A DNA stretch of 64,000 nucleotides from Mesorhizobium sp. RMAD-H1 (GTDB taxonomy: Bacteria > Pseudomonadota > Alphaproteobacteria > Rhizobiales > Rhizobiaceae): NCBI RefSeq assembly GCF_014191375.1, contig NZ_JACHWN010000009.1, positions 1 to 64,000 of the forward strand, in the 5' to 3' direction. The position numbers were made by a program, and so were the translations under genes. Below are positions 1 to 9,170 of the stretch, one piece after another. Below the pieces are notes generated by a model. The model was not told the origin of the DNA. It searched no databases and saw nothing but the letters and a program-made list of their open reading frames with translations. Each line of letters starts with the position of its first letter. The first letter of the stretch is position 1.

Positions 1-110
1 TTGGATTCGGCGATGTTCGCCCCGATCCCGGCAAGCTCCGTCGTCACCGCAGCCACAATCCCCGGCTGATCCTCGCAGGAAAGCGTCAGGATGTAAGAAT
101 GATCGGTCAT
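1..110 (-). CDS. purU: formyltetrahydrofolate deformylase, N-terminal part (cut by window edge)
   Basis: Only the first 36 codons lie in the window. They begin MTDHSYILTLSCEDQPGIV and continue to a residue run ending NIAES, which reads as an N-terminal ACT domain. In PurU this domain precedes a formyltransferase-like hydrolase domain that cleaves 10-formyl-THF to formate and THF. The ATG is preceded by a strong ribosome binding site (CGGAGG, five bases upstream of it on this strand), which supports the start. The catalytic part is outside the window, so another ACT-domain protein cannot be excluded. Confidence 0.7.
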   Translation of the reverse strand, partial: MTDHSYILTLSCEDQPGIVAAVTTELAGIGANIAES

Positions 111-442
111 GTATCCTCCGGGCATGTTCGAGCCTGTTGTTGTGGGCGTCACAATAGTTCGGGTGCGGCGGGGCCGTTGCCGCAAAAGCGAAGCGGAACG
201 GTCATTTTCCGGCGTCGGCGGTTGCCGATACGCCGGGGAGGCGGAGCCGCGCGCCTTGCATACGTCAGAAAAAAAACCGCTATTACGGGCTAAACTCAAA
301 ACATGACTTGCATTATCATCTTATGCGCGGTTAAGAGTCCTTCCCAACAAGTGGCGGGCAGGCTCGCAGGACGTCGCGAAGATGGCGGGCCGCAATATCC
401 ATATGCCCGGCTTGCATTGGATCGGTCGAGAGAGGCTTAGAA
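111..442. other. intergenic region upstream of exbB
   Basis: This 332-base gap separates the divergent purU and exbB. Short open frames at 99-306 have no convincing ribosome binding site and look like chance frames in GC-rich DNA. The part from 295 to 340 is clearly more AT-rich. It holds an RirA-like box (304-318) overlapping a possible promoter: TTGCAT at 308-313, a 17-base spacer, and TTAAGA at 331-336. Nothing else is recognisable. Confidence 0.5.
304..318 (+). promoter_or_regulatory. candidate RirA iron-responsive operator upstream of exbB
   Basis: The sequence is TGACTTGCATTATCA, that is TGA, nine bases, TCA. This matches the core of the rhizobial iron-responsive operator bound by RirA, an Fe-S Rrf2-family repressor of iron uptake genes. 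It overlaps a plausible -35 element, where a repressor would act, and lies about 125 bases upstream of an iron-uptake energising operon. The six fixed bases are a weak signal on their own; the context carries the call. Confidence 0.45.
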
Positions 443-1414
443 GTGTTCAAGGCGAAATTCATTGCGGTGGCACTGGGTTGCCTCGCGGTCATCGGTCTTC
501 CGGCATCGCTTTCCGCGCAGGAAGGGCCGACGGCCCCGCAACCCGGCGTGACGGCTCCTCAAGCGCCTGCCGCGCAGGCGCCCGCCCAGCCGGCGACGCC
601 GGAGGCCGCCCAACCTGCCGGCGGGCAGGACCAGACGATCGGGCAGGCTGCGACCGACGCGCAGGGCCAAACCATCGAGATGGAGCTGCCGCACGATCTC
701 TCGCCATGGGGCATGTTCATGGCCGCCGACTGGGTGGTGAAGGCCGTCATGCTCGGCCTCGCCTTCGCCTCGCTCGTCACCTGGACCGTCTGGCTCGCCA
801 AATCGCTGGAGCTTGCCGCCGCCAAGGTATCGGCCAAGCGCGCCCTGAAGGAGATCACAGAGGCGCGGAGCCTCAACGATGCCTTCCGCGCGCTGCATGC
901 GCGCAAGGGTACGGGCGCCCTGCTGGTACGCGCAGCGGAAGAGGAGGTGCGGCTTTCGGCGGGTGCGATCAAGGGCAGCGGCGAAGGGCTGAAGGAACGC
1001 GTGGCCTCGCGCCTCTCGCGCATCGAGGCGGCCGCCGGACGGCGCATGACCAAGGGAACCGGCGTGCTTGCGACGATCGGGTCCACCGCTCCGTTCGTCG
1101 GTCTGTTCGGCACGGTCTGGGGCATCATGAATTCCTTCATAGGCATCTCGGAATCGCAGACGACCAATCTCGCCGTCGTCGCTCCCGGCATCGCGGAGGC
1201 GCTGCTCGCAACCGCGATCGGGCTGGTCGCGGCCATTCCCGCGGTGGTGGTCTACAACGTCTTTGCCCGTTCGATCACCGGATACCGCCAGCTCCTGGCC
1301 GACGCTTCGGCGGGGGTGGAGCGGCTCATAAGCCGTGATCTCGATTTCCGCGCCGCCGGTATCCATGCGGTGCCGGCTGCGCAGCAAGATGCCAGGGCAC
1401 CGGCGGCGGAGTAG
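443..1414 (+). CDS. exbB: TonB-system energiser ExbB
   Basis: This is a MotA/TolQ/ExbB-family inner-membrane proton channel subunit. With ExbD it uses the proton gradient to drive TonB and outer-membrane uptake of siderophores, haem or cobalamin. The 323 residues show a signal peptide (about 1-25), a Pro/Ala/Gln-rich periplasmic linker (26-80), a first membrane segment (about 95-118), a long cytoplasmic loop, and two further segments (about 206-231 and 255-277) with the typical [12 protein letters not shown] motif. The long N-terminal periplasmic extension is common in alphaproteobacterial ExbB. The GTG start follows an AGAGG site. It leads an exbB-exbD-tonB operon, five bases before exbD, and is probably iron-regulated through the 304-318 box. 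Confidence 0.92.
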   Translation: MFKAKFIAVALGCLAVIGLPASLSAQEGPTAPQPGVTAPQAPAAQAPAQPATPEAAQPAGGQDQTIGQAATDAQGQTIEMELPHDLSPWGMFMAADWVVKAVMLGLAFASLVTWTVWLAKSLELAAAKVSAKRALKEITEARSLNDAFRALHARKGTGALLVRAAEEEVRLSAGAIKGSGEGLKERVASRLSRIEAAAGRRMTKGTGVLATIGSTAPFVGLFGTVWGIMNSFIGISESQTTNLAVVAPGIAEALLATAIGLVAAIPAVVVYNVFARSITGYRQLLADASAGVERLISRDLDFRAAGIHAVPAAQQDARAPAAE

Positions 1415-1419
1415 AAGCG

Positions 1420-1896
1420 ATGGCAGCCAGGATACGCGAAGGAGCCGGCGACGAGCTGGAGGAAAATCACGAGATCAACGTGACGCCCTTCATCGACGTC
1501 ATGCTGGTTCTCCTGATCATCTTCATGGTGGCGGCGCCGCTGGCGACCGTCGACATCAATGTCGACCTGCCGGCTTCCTCGGCAACGGCACAGCCCAGGC
1601 CCGACAAGCCGCTCTACGTGACGCTGAAGCAGGATCTGACGCTCAATGTCGGCAATGATCCGGCAACGCGCGAAACGTTGGGGACGACGCTCGATCGGCT
1701 TTCACAGAACAACAAGGACACGCGCATCTTCCTGCGGGCCGACAAGGTGGTCGACTATGGCGAGTTGATGAATGTGATGAATGCGCTGCGCCATGCGGGC
1801 TATCTGAAGATCGCGCTGGTCGGGCTCGAGGCGGTGCCGTCGGCGCCGGCAGCGCCCGGCGCGGCTCCATCTCCGGGAGGCGCGGCCGCGCAATGA
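1420..1896 (+). CDS. exbD: TonB-system energiser ExbD
   Basis: ExbD/TolR family, 158 residues, with one N-terminal membrane segment (about 22-42) and a periplasmic domain. The segment carries the proton-carrying aspartate in VTPFIDVMLVLLIIFMVAAP (D26), at the position expected for ExbD. A short Ala/Pro-rich tail ends the protein. The gene starts five bases after exbB and its end overlaps the tonB start (ATGA), so the three genes are translationally coupled. It could in principle be TolR, but the adjacent tonB and the absence of tolA/tolB argue for ExbD. Confidence 0.92.
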   Translation: MAARIREGAGDELEENHEINVTPFIDVMLVLLIIFMVAAPLATVDINVDLPASSATAQPRPDKPLYVTLKQDLTLNVGNDPATRETLGTTLDRLSQNNKDTRIFLRADKVVDYGELMNVMNALRHAGYLKIALVGLEAVPSAPAAPGAAPSPGGAAAQ

Positions 1897-2825
1897 CCCG
1901 TTCTCCGCGACCCGAACTGCCGCAGGACCATCCACCGGTCCAGGCGCATTCCGCCGATCTGCAGCGCACGGGCTGGCGGGATGTTGCGCTGTGGGGCGGG
2001 GCGGGTATCGTGATGCTGGTGGCTCATGCGGCCGGCGCCTATGCAATCCACCACCTGCAGCCTCCCGTCCAGCCGGATGGTTCGCCGCCTCCAGCCATCA
2101 TGATGGAGCTTGCGCCGGAGCCGATCGCACCAGCCGTGGAAGAGGCCGCTCTCGTTCCCGAAGTCCAGACCGAGGAAGCGCCGGAACAGCCGATCGAACC
2201 CGAGCAGGCCGAAGCCGTCGAGCCGGTCGAGGAAGTTCTGCCGGAAACGCCGCCTGAAGAGGTGGCGGAGACAGAGCCGGTCGAAGAGGTCGAACAGCCG
2301 GAGGAGCCGGTTCCCGATGTCGTCGAGGCCGAAAAGCCCGAGGTCGTCGTGCCGAAGCCGGTCGAAAAGCCGAAAGTGGCCGAAAGGCCCAAGCCGAAGC
2401 GGGAAAAACCGAAGATCGTCGAGAAGGCCGAGCCGAGGAAGGTCGAGAAGCCCAGGCCAACGAAGAAGGCGGCCGCTCCGCAGGTGGATGCGAGGACCGG
2501 GCCGAAGGTCGCCGCGAACCGCAACAGCGATACATCGGGTTCGCCGGGGGTAAACTCCAACAGGTGGCAGGCCAAGGTGCAGGCGCATCTCAACCGCCAG
2601 AGGCGCTATCTCGAGCGCCGCTCCCCGGGGGTCAAGGGCACGGTGCGGCTGACCTTCAGTATCGATCCGTCGGGTAACGTGCTCTCGGCACGGGCATCGT
2701 CGGGCAATTCCGCCCTCGACCAGCTGGCGGAGGAGATGGTGCGCCGGGCATCGCCGCTTCCGGCGCCGCCTGCGGCGATCGCCAAGTCGCGGATGTCGCT
2801 GACCATCCCGATCCGCTTCCGGTAA
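1893..2825 (+). CDS. tonB: energy transducer TonB
   Basis: The 310 residues show the TonB layout: a short cytoplasmic end, one membrane anchor (about 31-53), a long Pro/Glu/Lys/Val-rich periplasmic spacer (about 60-200) with repeated EP, VE and KP units, and a C-terminal TonB box-binding domain (about 223-310). The C-terminal domain includes GTVRLTFSIDPSGNVLSA and a final IPIRF. It carries ExbBD energy across the periplasm to TonB-dependent receptors. It overlaps exbD by four bases. No receptor gene is in the window, so the substrate is not shown; a possible RirA box upstream of exbB suggests iron. Confidence 0.93.
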   Translation: MTRSPRPELPQDHPPVQAHSADLQRTGWRDVALWGGAGIVMLVAHAAGAYAIHHLQPPVQPDGSPPPAIMMELAPEPIAPAVEEAALVPEVQTEEAPEQPIEPEQAEAVEPVEEVLPETPPEEVAETEPVEEVEQPEEPVPDVVEAEKPEVVVPKPVEKPKVAERPKPKREKPKIVEKAEPRKVEKPRPTKKAAAPQVDARTGPKVAANRNSDTSGSPGVNSNRWQAKVQAHLNRQRRYLERRSPGVKGTVRLTFSIDPSGNVLSARASSGNSALDQLAEEMVRRASPLPAPPAAIAKSRMSLTIPIRFR

Positions 2826-2846
2826 AGCCGAACGCGGGCGGCCGCC

Positions 2847-4787
2847 CTATTCGGAGGACAGGGCAACGGCCGGCTGCAGCCGGGAAGCCTTGCGGGCGGG
2901 GAGGAAGCCGAAAATCAGCCCCGTTGCGAAGGCGCATGCGAAGGCAAGCGCCACCGGCCCGATGCTGAACTCGATCGGCGCGCCGAGATACCGGGCGATG
3001 CCGCCGATCCCCAGCCCAAGAACGACCCCCAGCGCGCCGCCGATCGCCGAGACGACGAGCGCTTCCGTGATGAACTGCAGCAGGATGTCACGCGTGCGCG
3101 CGCCGGTCGCCATGCGCACGCCGATCTCGCGGGTGCGCTCGGTGACGCTGACGAGCATGATGTTCATCACGCCGATGCCGCCGACGAGCAGCGAGATCGC
3201 CGCCACCGAGCCGAGGAAGAGCGTCATGGTGTTGGAGGTTTCGGTCACCGCCTCGCGGATCGAGGACATGTTGGTGATCATCGTGTCGTCGGCCTTGTGC
3301 CGCTTGTCTAGCAGCGCCTGGATCTGATCCTGCGTGGTGTTGATCAGATCGCCGTCCTTGACCTGCACCGTGATGGTGCGCACATGCTTCTGCCCGAACA
3401 GCCGGAGATTGGCGGTGGAGAGCGGCACGATCACCACGTCGTCTTGGTCGTTTCCGCCGGGGCCGGCGCCTTTCGATTCCATCACGCCGATGACCTGAAA
3501 CGGGATCTTCTGCACGAGGATATATTTGCCGATCGGATCGCCTCCCTCGGGAAACAGCGTCCTGGCGACGGTCGTGCCCAGAACGGCGACCGGCGCATAG
3601 GTGTCGACGTCGTTCCGGTTGATGAAGTCCCCGCGTTCCACCTTCCATGATTTTGCCGTGGTGAAGGCGGGAACGGTGCCGTCGGCCTGCGACTGATAGT
3701 CGACATTGCCGTAGCGCAGCGTCACCGATCCGGTAACTTCCGGCACGGCGCTCGCGACATTGGGCAATTCCAGAATGGCGTCCGCATCCTCCGGCACGAG
3801 AGTGACGATCGAGCCGCTTCCACGGAAATTGGCCATGCTCGGCCGGATCAGGAGGAGGTCTGAGCCCATGGCGTTGATGCGGTCGAGGATCGATTTCTGC
3901 GCGCCTGTGCCGATGGCGAGCATGGCGACGACGGAACTGACGCCGATGATGATGCCGAGCAGCGTCAGGATGGTGCGGAAGAGATTGGCCCGCAAGGCCC
4001 GGAAGGCCATCTTCACCGCTTCGGAGAAATCGGCGATGGCCGCCACCCCATCACTCAAATTCTGCTTCAGCCTTTGCGGCGCCGTCCGGTCGGGAACCCG
4101 CCGCTTGGTGCGATCCGACAGGACATGCCCGTCGCGGATCTCGATGAGGCGGTCGGCCTGCTCCGCCACTTCGCGCGCGTGGGTGATGACGATGATGGTA
4201 TGACCTTGCTGGTGCATCGAGCGCAGAAGCGCCATCACCTCCTCGCCGCTCTGGCTGTCGAGCGCGCCGGTCGGCTCGTCGGCAAGGATGATGCGCCCGC
4301 CATTCATCAACGCGCGGGCGATGGAGACGCGCTGCTGCTGGCCGCCGGAAAGCTGGCTCGGCCGGTGGTCGAGGCGGTCACCGAGCTTGAGCGTGGTCAG
4401 AAGCTCGGCAGCGCGGGTCCGGCGCTCGGCGGCCGGCGTGCCGGCATAGATGGCCGGGACCTCGACATTCTCCTGCGCGGTCGAGGTGGCGATCAGATTG
4501 TAGCTCTGGAAGACAAAGCCGAAGGTCCGGCGGCGCAGGGCTGCGAGCTCGTCCGCATCGAGGCCCGATATGTCCTCCCCATCGAGCAGATAGCGGCCGC
4601 TGGTGGCACTGTCGAGGCAGCCGAGAATGTTCATCAGCGTCGATTTGCCGGAGCCCGAGGCGCCCATGATGGCGACGAACTCGCCGGCTTCGATGTCGAG
4701 CGAGATGCCATGCAGCACCTCAACCGCGAGATCGCCGTTGGAATAGGTCTTGCGGATGTTTTCCAGCCGGATGAGCGGTGTGGCCAT
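2847..4787 (-). CDS. macB: MacB-type ABC exporter, fused ATPase and permease
   Basis: The 646 residues combine an N-terminal ABC ATPase with a C-terminal FtsX-type permease, the MacB architecture. Visible are Walker A (GASGSGKST, 42-50), signature [15 protein letters not shown] (about 145), Walker B with [12 protein letters not shown], then a membrane segment (about 270-295), a large periplasmic MacB_PCD domain, and three C-terminal membrane segments (about 525-645). MacB works as a mechanotransmission pump with MacA and an outer-membrane channel to export macrolides, peptides or lipids. The macA homologue lies immediately upstream (11-base gap) in the same operon. No TolC-like gene is in the window. 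Substrate is unknown. Confidence 0.88.
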   Translation of the reverse strand: MATPLIRLENIRKTYSNGDLAVEVLHGISLDIEAGEFVAIMGASGSGKSTLMNILGCLDSATSGRYLLDGEDISGLDADELAALRRRTFGFVFQSYNLIATSTAQENVEVPAIYAGTPAAERRTRAAELLTTLKLGDRLDHRPSQLSGGQQQRVSIARALMNGGRIILADEPTGALDSQSGEEVMALLRSMHQQGHTIIVITHAREVAEQADRLIEIRDGHVLSDRTKRRVPDRTAPQRLKQNLSDGVAAIADFSEAVKMAFRALRANLFRTILTLLGIIIGVSSVVAMLAIGTGAQKSILDRINAMGSDLLLIRPSMANFRGSGSIVTLVPEDADAILELPNVASAVPEVTGSVTLRYGNVDYQSQADGTVPAFTTAKSWKVERGDFINRNDVDTYAPVAVLGTTVARTLFPEGGDPIGKYILVQKIPFQVIGVMESKGAGPGGNDQDDVVIVPLSTANLRLFGQKHVRTITVQVKDGDLINTTQDQIQALLDKRHKADDTMITNMSSIREAVTETSNTMTLFLGSVAAISLLVGGIGVMNIMLVSVTERTREIGVRMATGARTRDILLQFITEALVVSAIGGALGVVLGLGIGGIARYLGAPIEFSIGPVALAFACAFATGLIFGFLPARKASRLQPAVALSSE

Positions 4788-4798
4788 CTCGTCCGACC

Positions 4799-6052
4799 TC
4801 AGAACATCCGCATGCGCATGCCGCGCGAACCGCCGCCCGCCCGGTTTTGCGTCTCACCCGTGCTCGAGGTGACGACCACGCGGTCGCCCTCCTTGAGGCC
4901 GCTCTTGATTTCCGCCTGGACGCGGTTGCGGATGCCGACCTCCACCACGCGGTCCTCGGTGTCGCCGGATGCGTTGACGACCTTCACCGTCGTCTGCGGC
5001 TTGCCGTCGGGCCCGCGTGTGGTGTGAAGGGCCGCGGCCGGAGCCAGCAGGACATCCTTGGCCGAACCCAGGACGAAATAGACCTGCGCGCTCATGTCGA
5101 TCATCAGTTCGCCATCGGGATTGGGCGCATCAAAAAGGGCGTAATAGAGCACGACATTGTTGGTGGTGTCGGGGGTCGGCTTGATCTGGCGCAGCGTGCC
5201 GGTGAAGCGCTTGCCCGGCTGGCCGAGCAGGGTGAAATAGGCAGGCATGCCGATCTTCAGCCTGCCGACATCGGCCTCCGACACCTGCGCCTCCACCGTC
5301 ATGGTCGAGAGATCGGCGACGGTGACGATGGTCGGCGTCGACTGGTTGGCATTGAGGGTCTCGCCTTCCTTCGCCGTCTGGTCGACGACGGTTCCGGCCA
5401 TGGGGGTGTAGATCTTGGTGTAGCTCAGATCCACCTTGTCGCCGGCAAGCTGTGCCTCCTGCATCCTGATCTGCGCCTGCAGCGCCTTCACGTCGGCTTC
5501 CGCGGCAGCAAGATCGGCATTCGCCTGGTCCACGGTCGCCTGGCTGACGCCGCGCGTCGCCAGCAGTGTCTTCTGGCGTTCGGCATTGGCACGCTTCAGG
5601 ACGAGCTGGGCCTGCTTGCTCAAAAGCTGCGCCTTGAGATTGTCGACCTGCGCGCTGCTGATTTCCACCTTCGTTTCGATCGAGCGGGGATCGATCTCGG
5701 CGATGAGCTGGTTCTCCCTGACCTTGTCGCCCACCTCCACCAGCACCGATTTGAGCTGGCCCGAAACCTGCGCGCCGACATTGACGTCCTTGACGGCCTT
5801 GAGCGTGCCGACGGCGGTGATCGCGTTTTCGATGTCGCCGCGCGTTACCGGTTCGGTCAGATAATTCGTCGTCTGCTGCCCCTGCAGGCGAGGCAGGATC
5901 ACCACCGCGGCGGCAACGGCCAGCACGGCGGCAATGGCGAGCCAGGGCCACATGCGCCTGCGCGGCTTGCGACGAGGCGTCGTCGAGCCGGGTAGGACGG
6001 TGATCTGCGGCTTCTGCGCGTCGTGCTTTGGCTCGGGGGCGATCTGGGACAT
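4799..6052 (-). CDS. macA: MacA-type periplasmic adaptor (membrane fusion protein)
   Basis: HlyD/RND-type adaptor of 417 residues. A basic cytoplasmic end (RRKPRRRMW) precedes one membrane anchor (about 35-55). A lipoyl half, a long alpha-helical hairpin (about 125-205, rich in Ala, Gln and Lys), the second lipoyl half ([15 protein letters not shown]) and beta-barrel domains follow. It links MacB to an outer-membrane channel. It is first in the macAB operon. The C-terminus ends in a Gly/Arg/Met-rich tail ([13 protein letters not shown]). No regulator is adjacent, so its control is not visible. MacA assignment rests on the linked MacB. Confidence 0.87.
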   Translation of the reverse strand: MSQIAPEPKHDAQKPQITVLPGSTTPRRKPRRRMWPWLAIAAVLAVAAAVVILPRLQGQQTTNYLTEPVTRGDIENAITAVGTLKAVKDVNVGAQVSGQLKSVLVEVGDKVRENQLIAEIDPRSIETKVEISSAQVDNLKAQLLSKQAQLVLKRANAERQKTLLATRGVSQATVDQANADLAAAEADVKALQAQIRMQEAQLAGDKVDLSYTKIYTPMAGTVVDQTAKEGETLNANQSTPTIVTVADLSTMTVEAQVSEADVGRLKIGMPAYFTLLGQPGKRFTGTLRQIKPTPDTTNNVVLYYALFDAPNPDGELMIDMSAQVYFVLGSAKDVLLAPAAALHTTRGPDGKPQTTVKVVNASGDTEDRVVEVGIRNRVQAEIKSGLKEGDRVVVTSSTGETQNRAGGGSRGMRMRMF

Positions 6053-6290
6053 CAGTCTCGTCTACCGTTCAAAGTAAAAATTCAAGAATATGATCCGTTG
6101 GGCATATATAGGCAGCGAAACGTATGGAATAAAAATTACAAATTTTTTAGGCGCGCCTTTCCAGAGGCGCCTTCGGGAGCCCGCGTTACCGGAGGCGGAC
6201 AACACGATTTACCCGCACCGGAATCCCGATGCGGGTCGGTAGTCTTGATTGCGGTGAGACGCGCCGGTGCGTTGCCGGCGGCTGATAAGG

Positions 6291-6770
6291 TCAGGCTGTC
6301 CCGGTGGAGCCGAAGCCGCCTGCGCCGCGCGCCGTTTCGCCGGCGCTGTCGCGCTCCTCGATGATCGCCTGCGCCACTGGCGCGATGACGGCCTGCGCGA
6401 TGCGCATGCCGCGCTCGATGCGGAAATCGTCGTCGCCGAGATTGACGAGCAGCACCTTTATCTCGCCGCGGTAATCGGAATCGATCGTGCCGGGGGTGTT
6501 GAGGCAGGTGATGCCATGCTTGAAGGAGAGGCCCGAACGCGGCCTGATCTGTGCTTCGTAGCCGGCGGGCAGCTCAAAGATGAGCCCGGTGGGAACCAGC
6601 GCGCGGCGGCCGGGGAGAAGCACGATCTGCCGGTCCTCGGGGACTGCGGCGCGCAGGTCCAACCCTGCCGAACCGGCGGTTTCATAAGAGGGGAGGTCGA
6701 GGCCGTGCCCATGCGGAAGACGCACGATGCCAAGGCGCGGAGCGGAATCGGAATTGGATATGGTGGACAT
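6291..6770 (-). CDS. dut: deoxyuridine 5'-triphosphate nucleotidohydrolase
   Basis: dUTPase hydrolyses dUTP to dUMP and pyrophosphate, keeping uracil out of DNA and feeding dTMP synthesis. The 159 residues have the normal length for the homotrimeric enzyme and contain the five motifs in order: SAGLDLRA (1), [12 protein letters not shown] (2), [17 protein letters not shown] (3, with the catalytic Asp), RGMRIAQAV (4) and the C-terminal GAGGFGSTG (5). It appears to be transcribed alone. In many alphaproteobacteria dut sits near coaBC, which is not seen here. A short inverted repeat (6211-6217 with 6230-6236, ACCCGCA/TGCGGGT) lies downstream but has no clear U-run. Confidence 0.95.
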   Translation of the reverse strand: MSTISNSDSAPRLGIVRLPHGHGLDLPSYETAGSAGLDLRAAVPEDRQIVLLPGRRALVPTGLIFELPAGYEAQIRPRSGLSFKHGITCLNTPGTIDSDYRGEIKVLLVNLGDDDFRIERGMRIAQAVIAPVAQAIIEERDSAGETARGAGGFGSTGTA

Positions 6771-6823
6771 GCGGGGGACCTTTTCACCACTGGTGCGAAA
6801 TCGTCAACCGCTATAAGGCCTCG

Positions 6824-7294
6824 TTACCGGATTTCCAACGGGACGATCGTCGTTTCCTTGATCTCCTCCATCACGAAGGAGGCGGAGACATCGGAAAGCG
6901 GGATCCTGGCAATCAGCCGCTGATACAGCCGGTCATAGGCCTTCACGTCGGCCACGCGGGCACGCAGCACATAATCGAGGTCGCCCGTCATGCGATAGAC
7001 GCCGACCACCTCCGGCAGCGAGGAGACCGCCTCGCGAAACCGCTTCAGCCAGTCCGGATCGTGGTTCGACGTCCTCACCAGGATGAAGACGGAAAGACCG
7101 AGGCCAACACGATCAGCATCGATGAGCGCGACGCGGCCGGTGATGACGCCTTCCTCCTCCAGCCGCTTCATGCGGCGCCAGCAGGCGTTGCGGGAAAGGT
7201 GCACCCTCTCCGAGAGCGCGTCGACCGACAGCGTGCCGTCGCGCTGCAGCTCGGCAAGAATCCTGCGATCCAGTTCATCGAGTTCCATGCTCAT
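6824..7294 (-). CDS. Lrp/AsnC family transcriptional regulator
   Basis: The 156 residues starting MSMELDELDRRILAELQRDG match the usual Lrp/AsnC length. An N-terminal winged helix-turn-helix (DALSERVHLSRNACWRRMKRLEEEG, about 20-45) is followed by an RAM/ligand-binding domain. The frame stays open about 45 codons further upstream, but that part is not Lrp-like and would overlap the promoter region, so the later start is chosen. The alternative ATG at 7288 is equally possible. Proteins of this family sense amino acids and often control a divergent neighbour; here that is the small membrane protein gene at 7413. Confidence 0.85.
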   Translation of the reverse strand: MSMELDELDRRILAELQRDGTLSVDALSERVHLSRNACWRRMKRLEEEGVITGRVALIDADRVGLGLSVFILVRTSNHDPDWLKRFREAVSSLPEVVGVYRMTGDLDYVLRARVADVKAYDRLYQRLIARIPLSDVSASFVMEEIKETTIVPLEIR

Positions 7295-7412
7295 ATGGGA
7301 TGTTTGTCTCAAAAAAGGTGAGATGACAAGGACAGTTTGGGATGTATAGCCCGGAAATAATCGATAAAATTCCAAAAATCGACATTTCAGAGGGATCATA
7401 AGGGACATTGAC

Positions 7413-7628
7413 ATGACGACCCGCATCACGCGACTTTTTACCGATCATCCGGCATCCGTCGACGAAACCTATTTCGAGCACATGGCCTTTGCGGCGGGCT
7501 TTTCCGTCAAGCTCTTCGCCGCTGCCTTCGCCGCAATGATCCATGCCGTCCTGCCCTTCCTGTTCGAAAAGACGGCAAGCGGGATCATCCGCACGCTCTA
7601 TGAGCGGACGCACAACCGGGGGCGATGA
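7413..7628 (+). CDS. small DUF6356-like membrane protein
   Basis: A 71-residue protein with the pattern HPxSVxETYFEHMxFA near the start (MTTRITRLFTDHPASVDETY), one hydrophobic segment (about 27-50), and a C-terminal FEKTASGIIRTLYER helix. It resembles a conserved short family in alphaproteobacteria (DUF6356, sometimes labelled capsule biosynthesis), whose function I do not know. It is divergent from the Lrp-type regulator with about 118 bases between the starts, so the regulator may control it. The family assignment is from memory of the sequence pattern. Confidence 0.65.
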   Translation: MTTRITRLFTDHPASVDETYFEHMAFAAGFSVKLFAAAFAAMIHAVLPFLFEKTASGIIRTLYERTHNRGR

Positions 7629-7690
7629 GGCGTTCGCCGCCGCCAGCGCTCCGACCCAAGCAAAAAGTTTTTACTTAAAAGTTGGGAGAT

Positions 7691-7717
7691 ATTCTGTAGA
7701 GATACTGTATACAGAAT
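7691..7717. promoter_or_regulatory. nested palindrome upstream of the cupin gene
   Basis: ATTCTGTA (7691-7698) and TACAGAAT (7710-7717) form a perfect 8-base inverted repeat. Inside the right half lies a second perfect palindrome, CTGTATACAG (7705-7714). The half-site is thus present three times in 27 bases, ending 11 bases before the GTG start of the cupin gene. This looks like an operator for a dimeric repressor (GntR-type sites often centre on GTATAC). The regulator is unknown. Confidence 0.45.
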
Positions 7718-7727
7718 ATATATTCTT

Positions 7728-8189
7728 GTGAGAAACTTAGTAAAAAGAATATTTCTGACATATATTATGCTTATTCTTCCAATTCCTCTTCAGGCTGAGG
7801 AAGTGAAGAAGGGCAAGGATGTGATTATAACGCCTATTCTTGAAACTGACAGAACGACAAGCGGACAAATCATCTCGCTGCCGCAAGGGAATGTGCAGGT
7901 CATCGTTTCAAAATATGAAATCGCACCGGGCGCGGAATTGCCCATACACAAGCACAGCTATCCACGCTACGGCTATGTCCTTGCGGGCATGCTTCGTGTC
8001 TCCAACCAGGACACAGGAAAAAGCCGGGTCTTCAAAACGGGTGAATTCATCGTGGAAGCGATCGACCAGTGGCACCAAGGAACCAATATTGGCTCGACCC
8101 CTCTCGAACTGCTTGTCATCGATCAGGTCGAAGAAGGAAAGAGCAATATTATCTTGCCCGATAAGGCGCCATCAGGCGTTGCCAATTAG
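7728..8189 (+). CDS. exported cupin-domain protein
   Basis: A 153-residue protein with a Sec signal peptide (about 1-23, cleavage likely after LQA) and one cupin barrel. Motif 1 keeps both histidines (IHKHSYPRYGYVLAG), but tyrosine stands where the usual metal-binding glutamate is. Motif 2 (GEFIVEAIDQWHQGTN) keeps its histidine and asparagine. Function is unknown; such small periplasmic cupins are often described only as cupin-domain proteins. The start is a GTG in very AT-rich DNA, and the first third of the gene is much more AT-rich than its neighbours, which suggests acquisition from elsewhere. Its end overlaps the convergent mbfA by 18 bases. Confidence 0.7.
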   Translation: MRNLVKRIFLTYIMLILPIPLQAEEVKKGKDVIITPILETDRTTSGQIISLPQGNVQVIVSKYEIAPGAELPIHKHSYPRYGYVLAGMLRVSNQDTGKSRVFKTGEFIVEAIDQWHQGTNIGSTPLELLVIDQVEEGKSNIILPDKAPSGVAN

Positions 8190-9155
8190 AACGCCGGCGG
8201 CGAAGACCAGTGCGCCGCCGAGCACCACCTGGAAAGCGGCGCGCAGGAAAGGCGTCTCCATAAAGCGATTCTGGATATAGGCGATCGCCCAGAGCTCGAC
8301 GAAGACCACGGCGATGGCGATGCTGGTCGCCGTCCAGAAATCCGGGATGAGATAGGGCAGGGCATGCCCGAGACCGCCCAGCGTCGTCATCAGCCCATTG
8401 GCGATGCCGCGCTTCATCGGCGAACCGCGTCCGGAGAGCTTGCCGTCGTCATGGGCGGCTTCGGTGAAGCCCATCGAGATGCCGGCGCCGACGGAGGCCG
8501 ACAGCCCGACCAGGAAGGTCTGCCATGTGTCCTGCGTGGCGAAGGCGGCGGCAAAGATGGGCGCAAGGGTGGAGACCGAACCATCCATCAGTCCGGCGAG
8601 GCCCGGCTGGATATAGGTCAGGATCATCTGCCGCCGTTCGGTCTGGCGCTCCTCCTCCCGCACGTCGGCGGGAGCAAGCTTCAGACCGAGGCGGTGGGCC
8701 AGGGTTTCGTGCTGCTTTTCCTCCATGGCGAGATCGCCCAGCAGCTTGCGGATCGAGGCATCGCTCACGCGTTTGGATGCCTCGATATAGAACCGATAGG
8801 CCTGATCCTCCATGGCTTCGGCCATCTCGCGCACCTTGTCGATACCGAGCGGGCGGACCAGCCAGTCAGGCTTGCGTTCGTAATAGCCGCTGACATGCTC
8901 GCGCCGGATCAGCGGGATGCGCTCGCCGAAACGTTGGCGATGCATCTCGATCAGCCGCTCGCGATGGGTGCTCTCTTCCGCCGCCATCTCTTCGAAGATC
9001 TGTGCCGTCTGCGGGAACTCGTCCTTCAGCCCATCGGCATAGGCGAGATAGATGCGGCCGTCATCCTCTTCGGATGAAATGGCGAGCGCCAGGATCTCCT
9101 GTTCGGAAAGCGAATCGAAGGGGCGGCGGCCCGTGCGGAAAAAACGGCTGAACAT
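8172..9155 (-). CDS. mbfA: membrane-bound ferritin-like iron exporter MbfA
   Basis: The 327 residues join an N-terminal ferritin-like (erythrin/rubrerythrin) domain (about 15-170) with ExxH di-iron motifs (EESTHRERL, EEKQHETLAH) to a C-terminal VIT1/CCC1-type membrane domain (about 175-325, roughly five segments). This is the MbfA architecture described in Bradyrhizobium and Agrobacterium, where it exports iron and gives iron and peroxide tolerance under Irr control. The perfect ICE box at 9171-9187, 16 bases upstream of the ATG, agrees with Irr regulation. The gene is monocistronic and convergent with the cupin gene. Confidence 0.9.
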   Translation of the reverse strand: MFSRFFRTGRRPFDSLSEQEILALAISSEEDDGRIYLAYADGLKDEFPQTAQIFEEMAAEESTHRERLIEMHRQRFGERIPLIRREHVSGYYERKPDWLVRPLGIDKVREMAEAMEDQAYRFYIEASKRVSDASIRKLLGDLAMEEKQHETLAHRLGLKLAPADVREEERQTERRQMILTYIQPGLAGLMDGSVSTLAPIFAAAFATQDTWQTFLVGLSASVGAGISMGFTEAAHDDGKLSGRGSPMKRGIANGLMTTLGGLGHALPYLIPDFWTATSIAIAVVFVELWAIAYIQNRFMETPFLRAAFQVVLGGALVFAAGVLIGNA

Positions 9156-9170
9156 GATGCGGAATTCCAG

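Noticed and set aside
6117-6240. Possible terminator between macA and dut
   Set aside because: Short GC-rich inverted repeats are present, but neither is followed by a convincing U-run in the needed direction.
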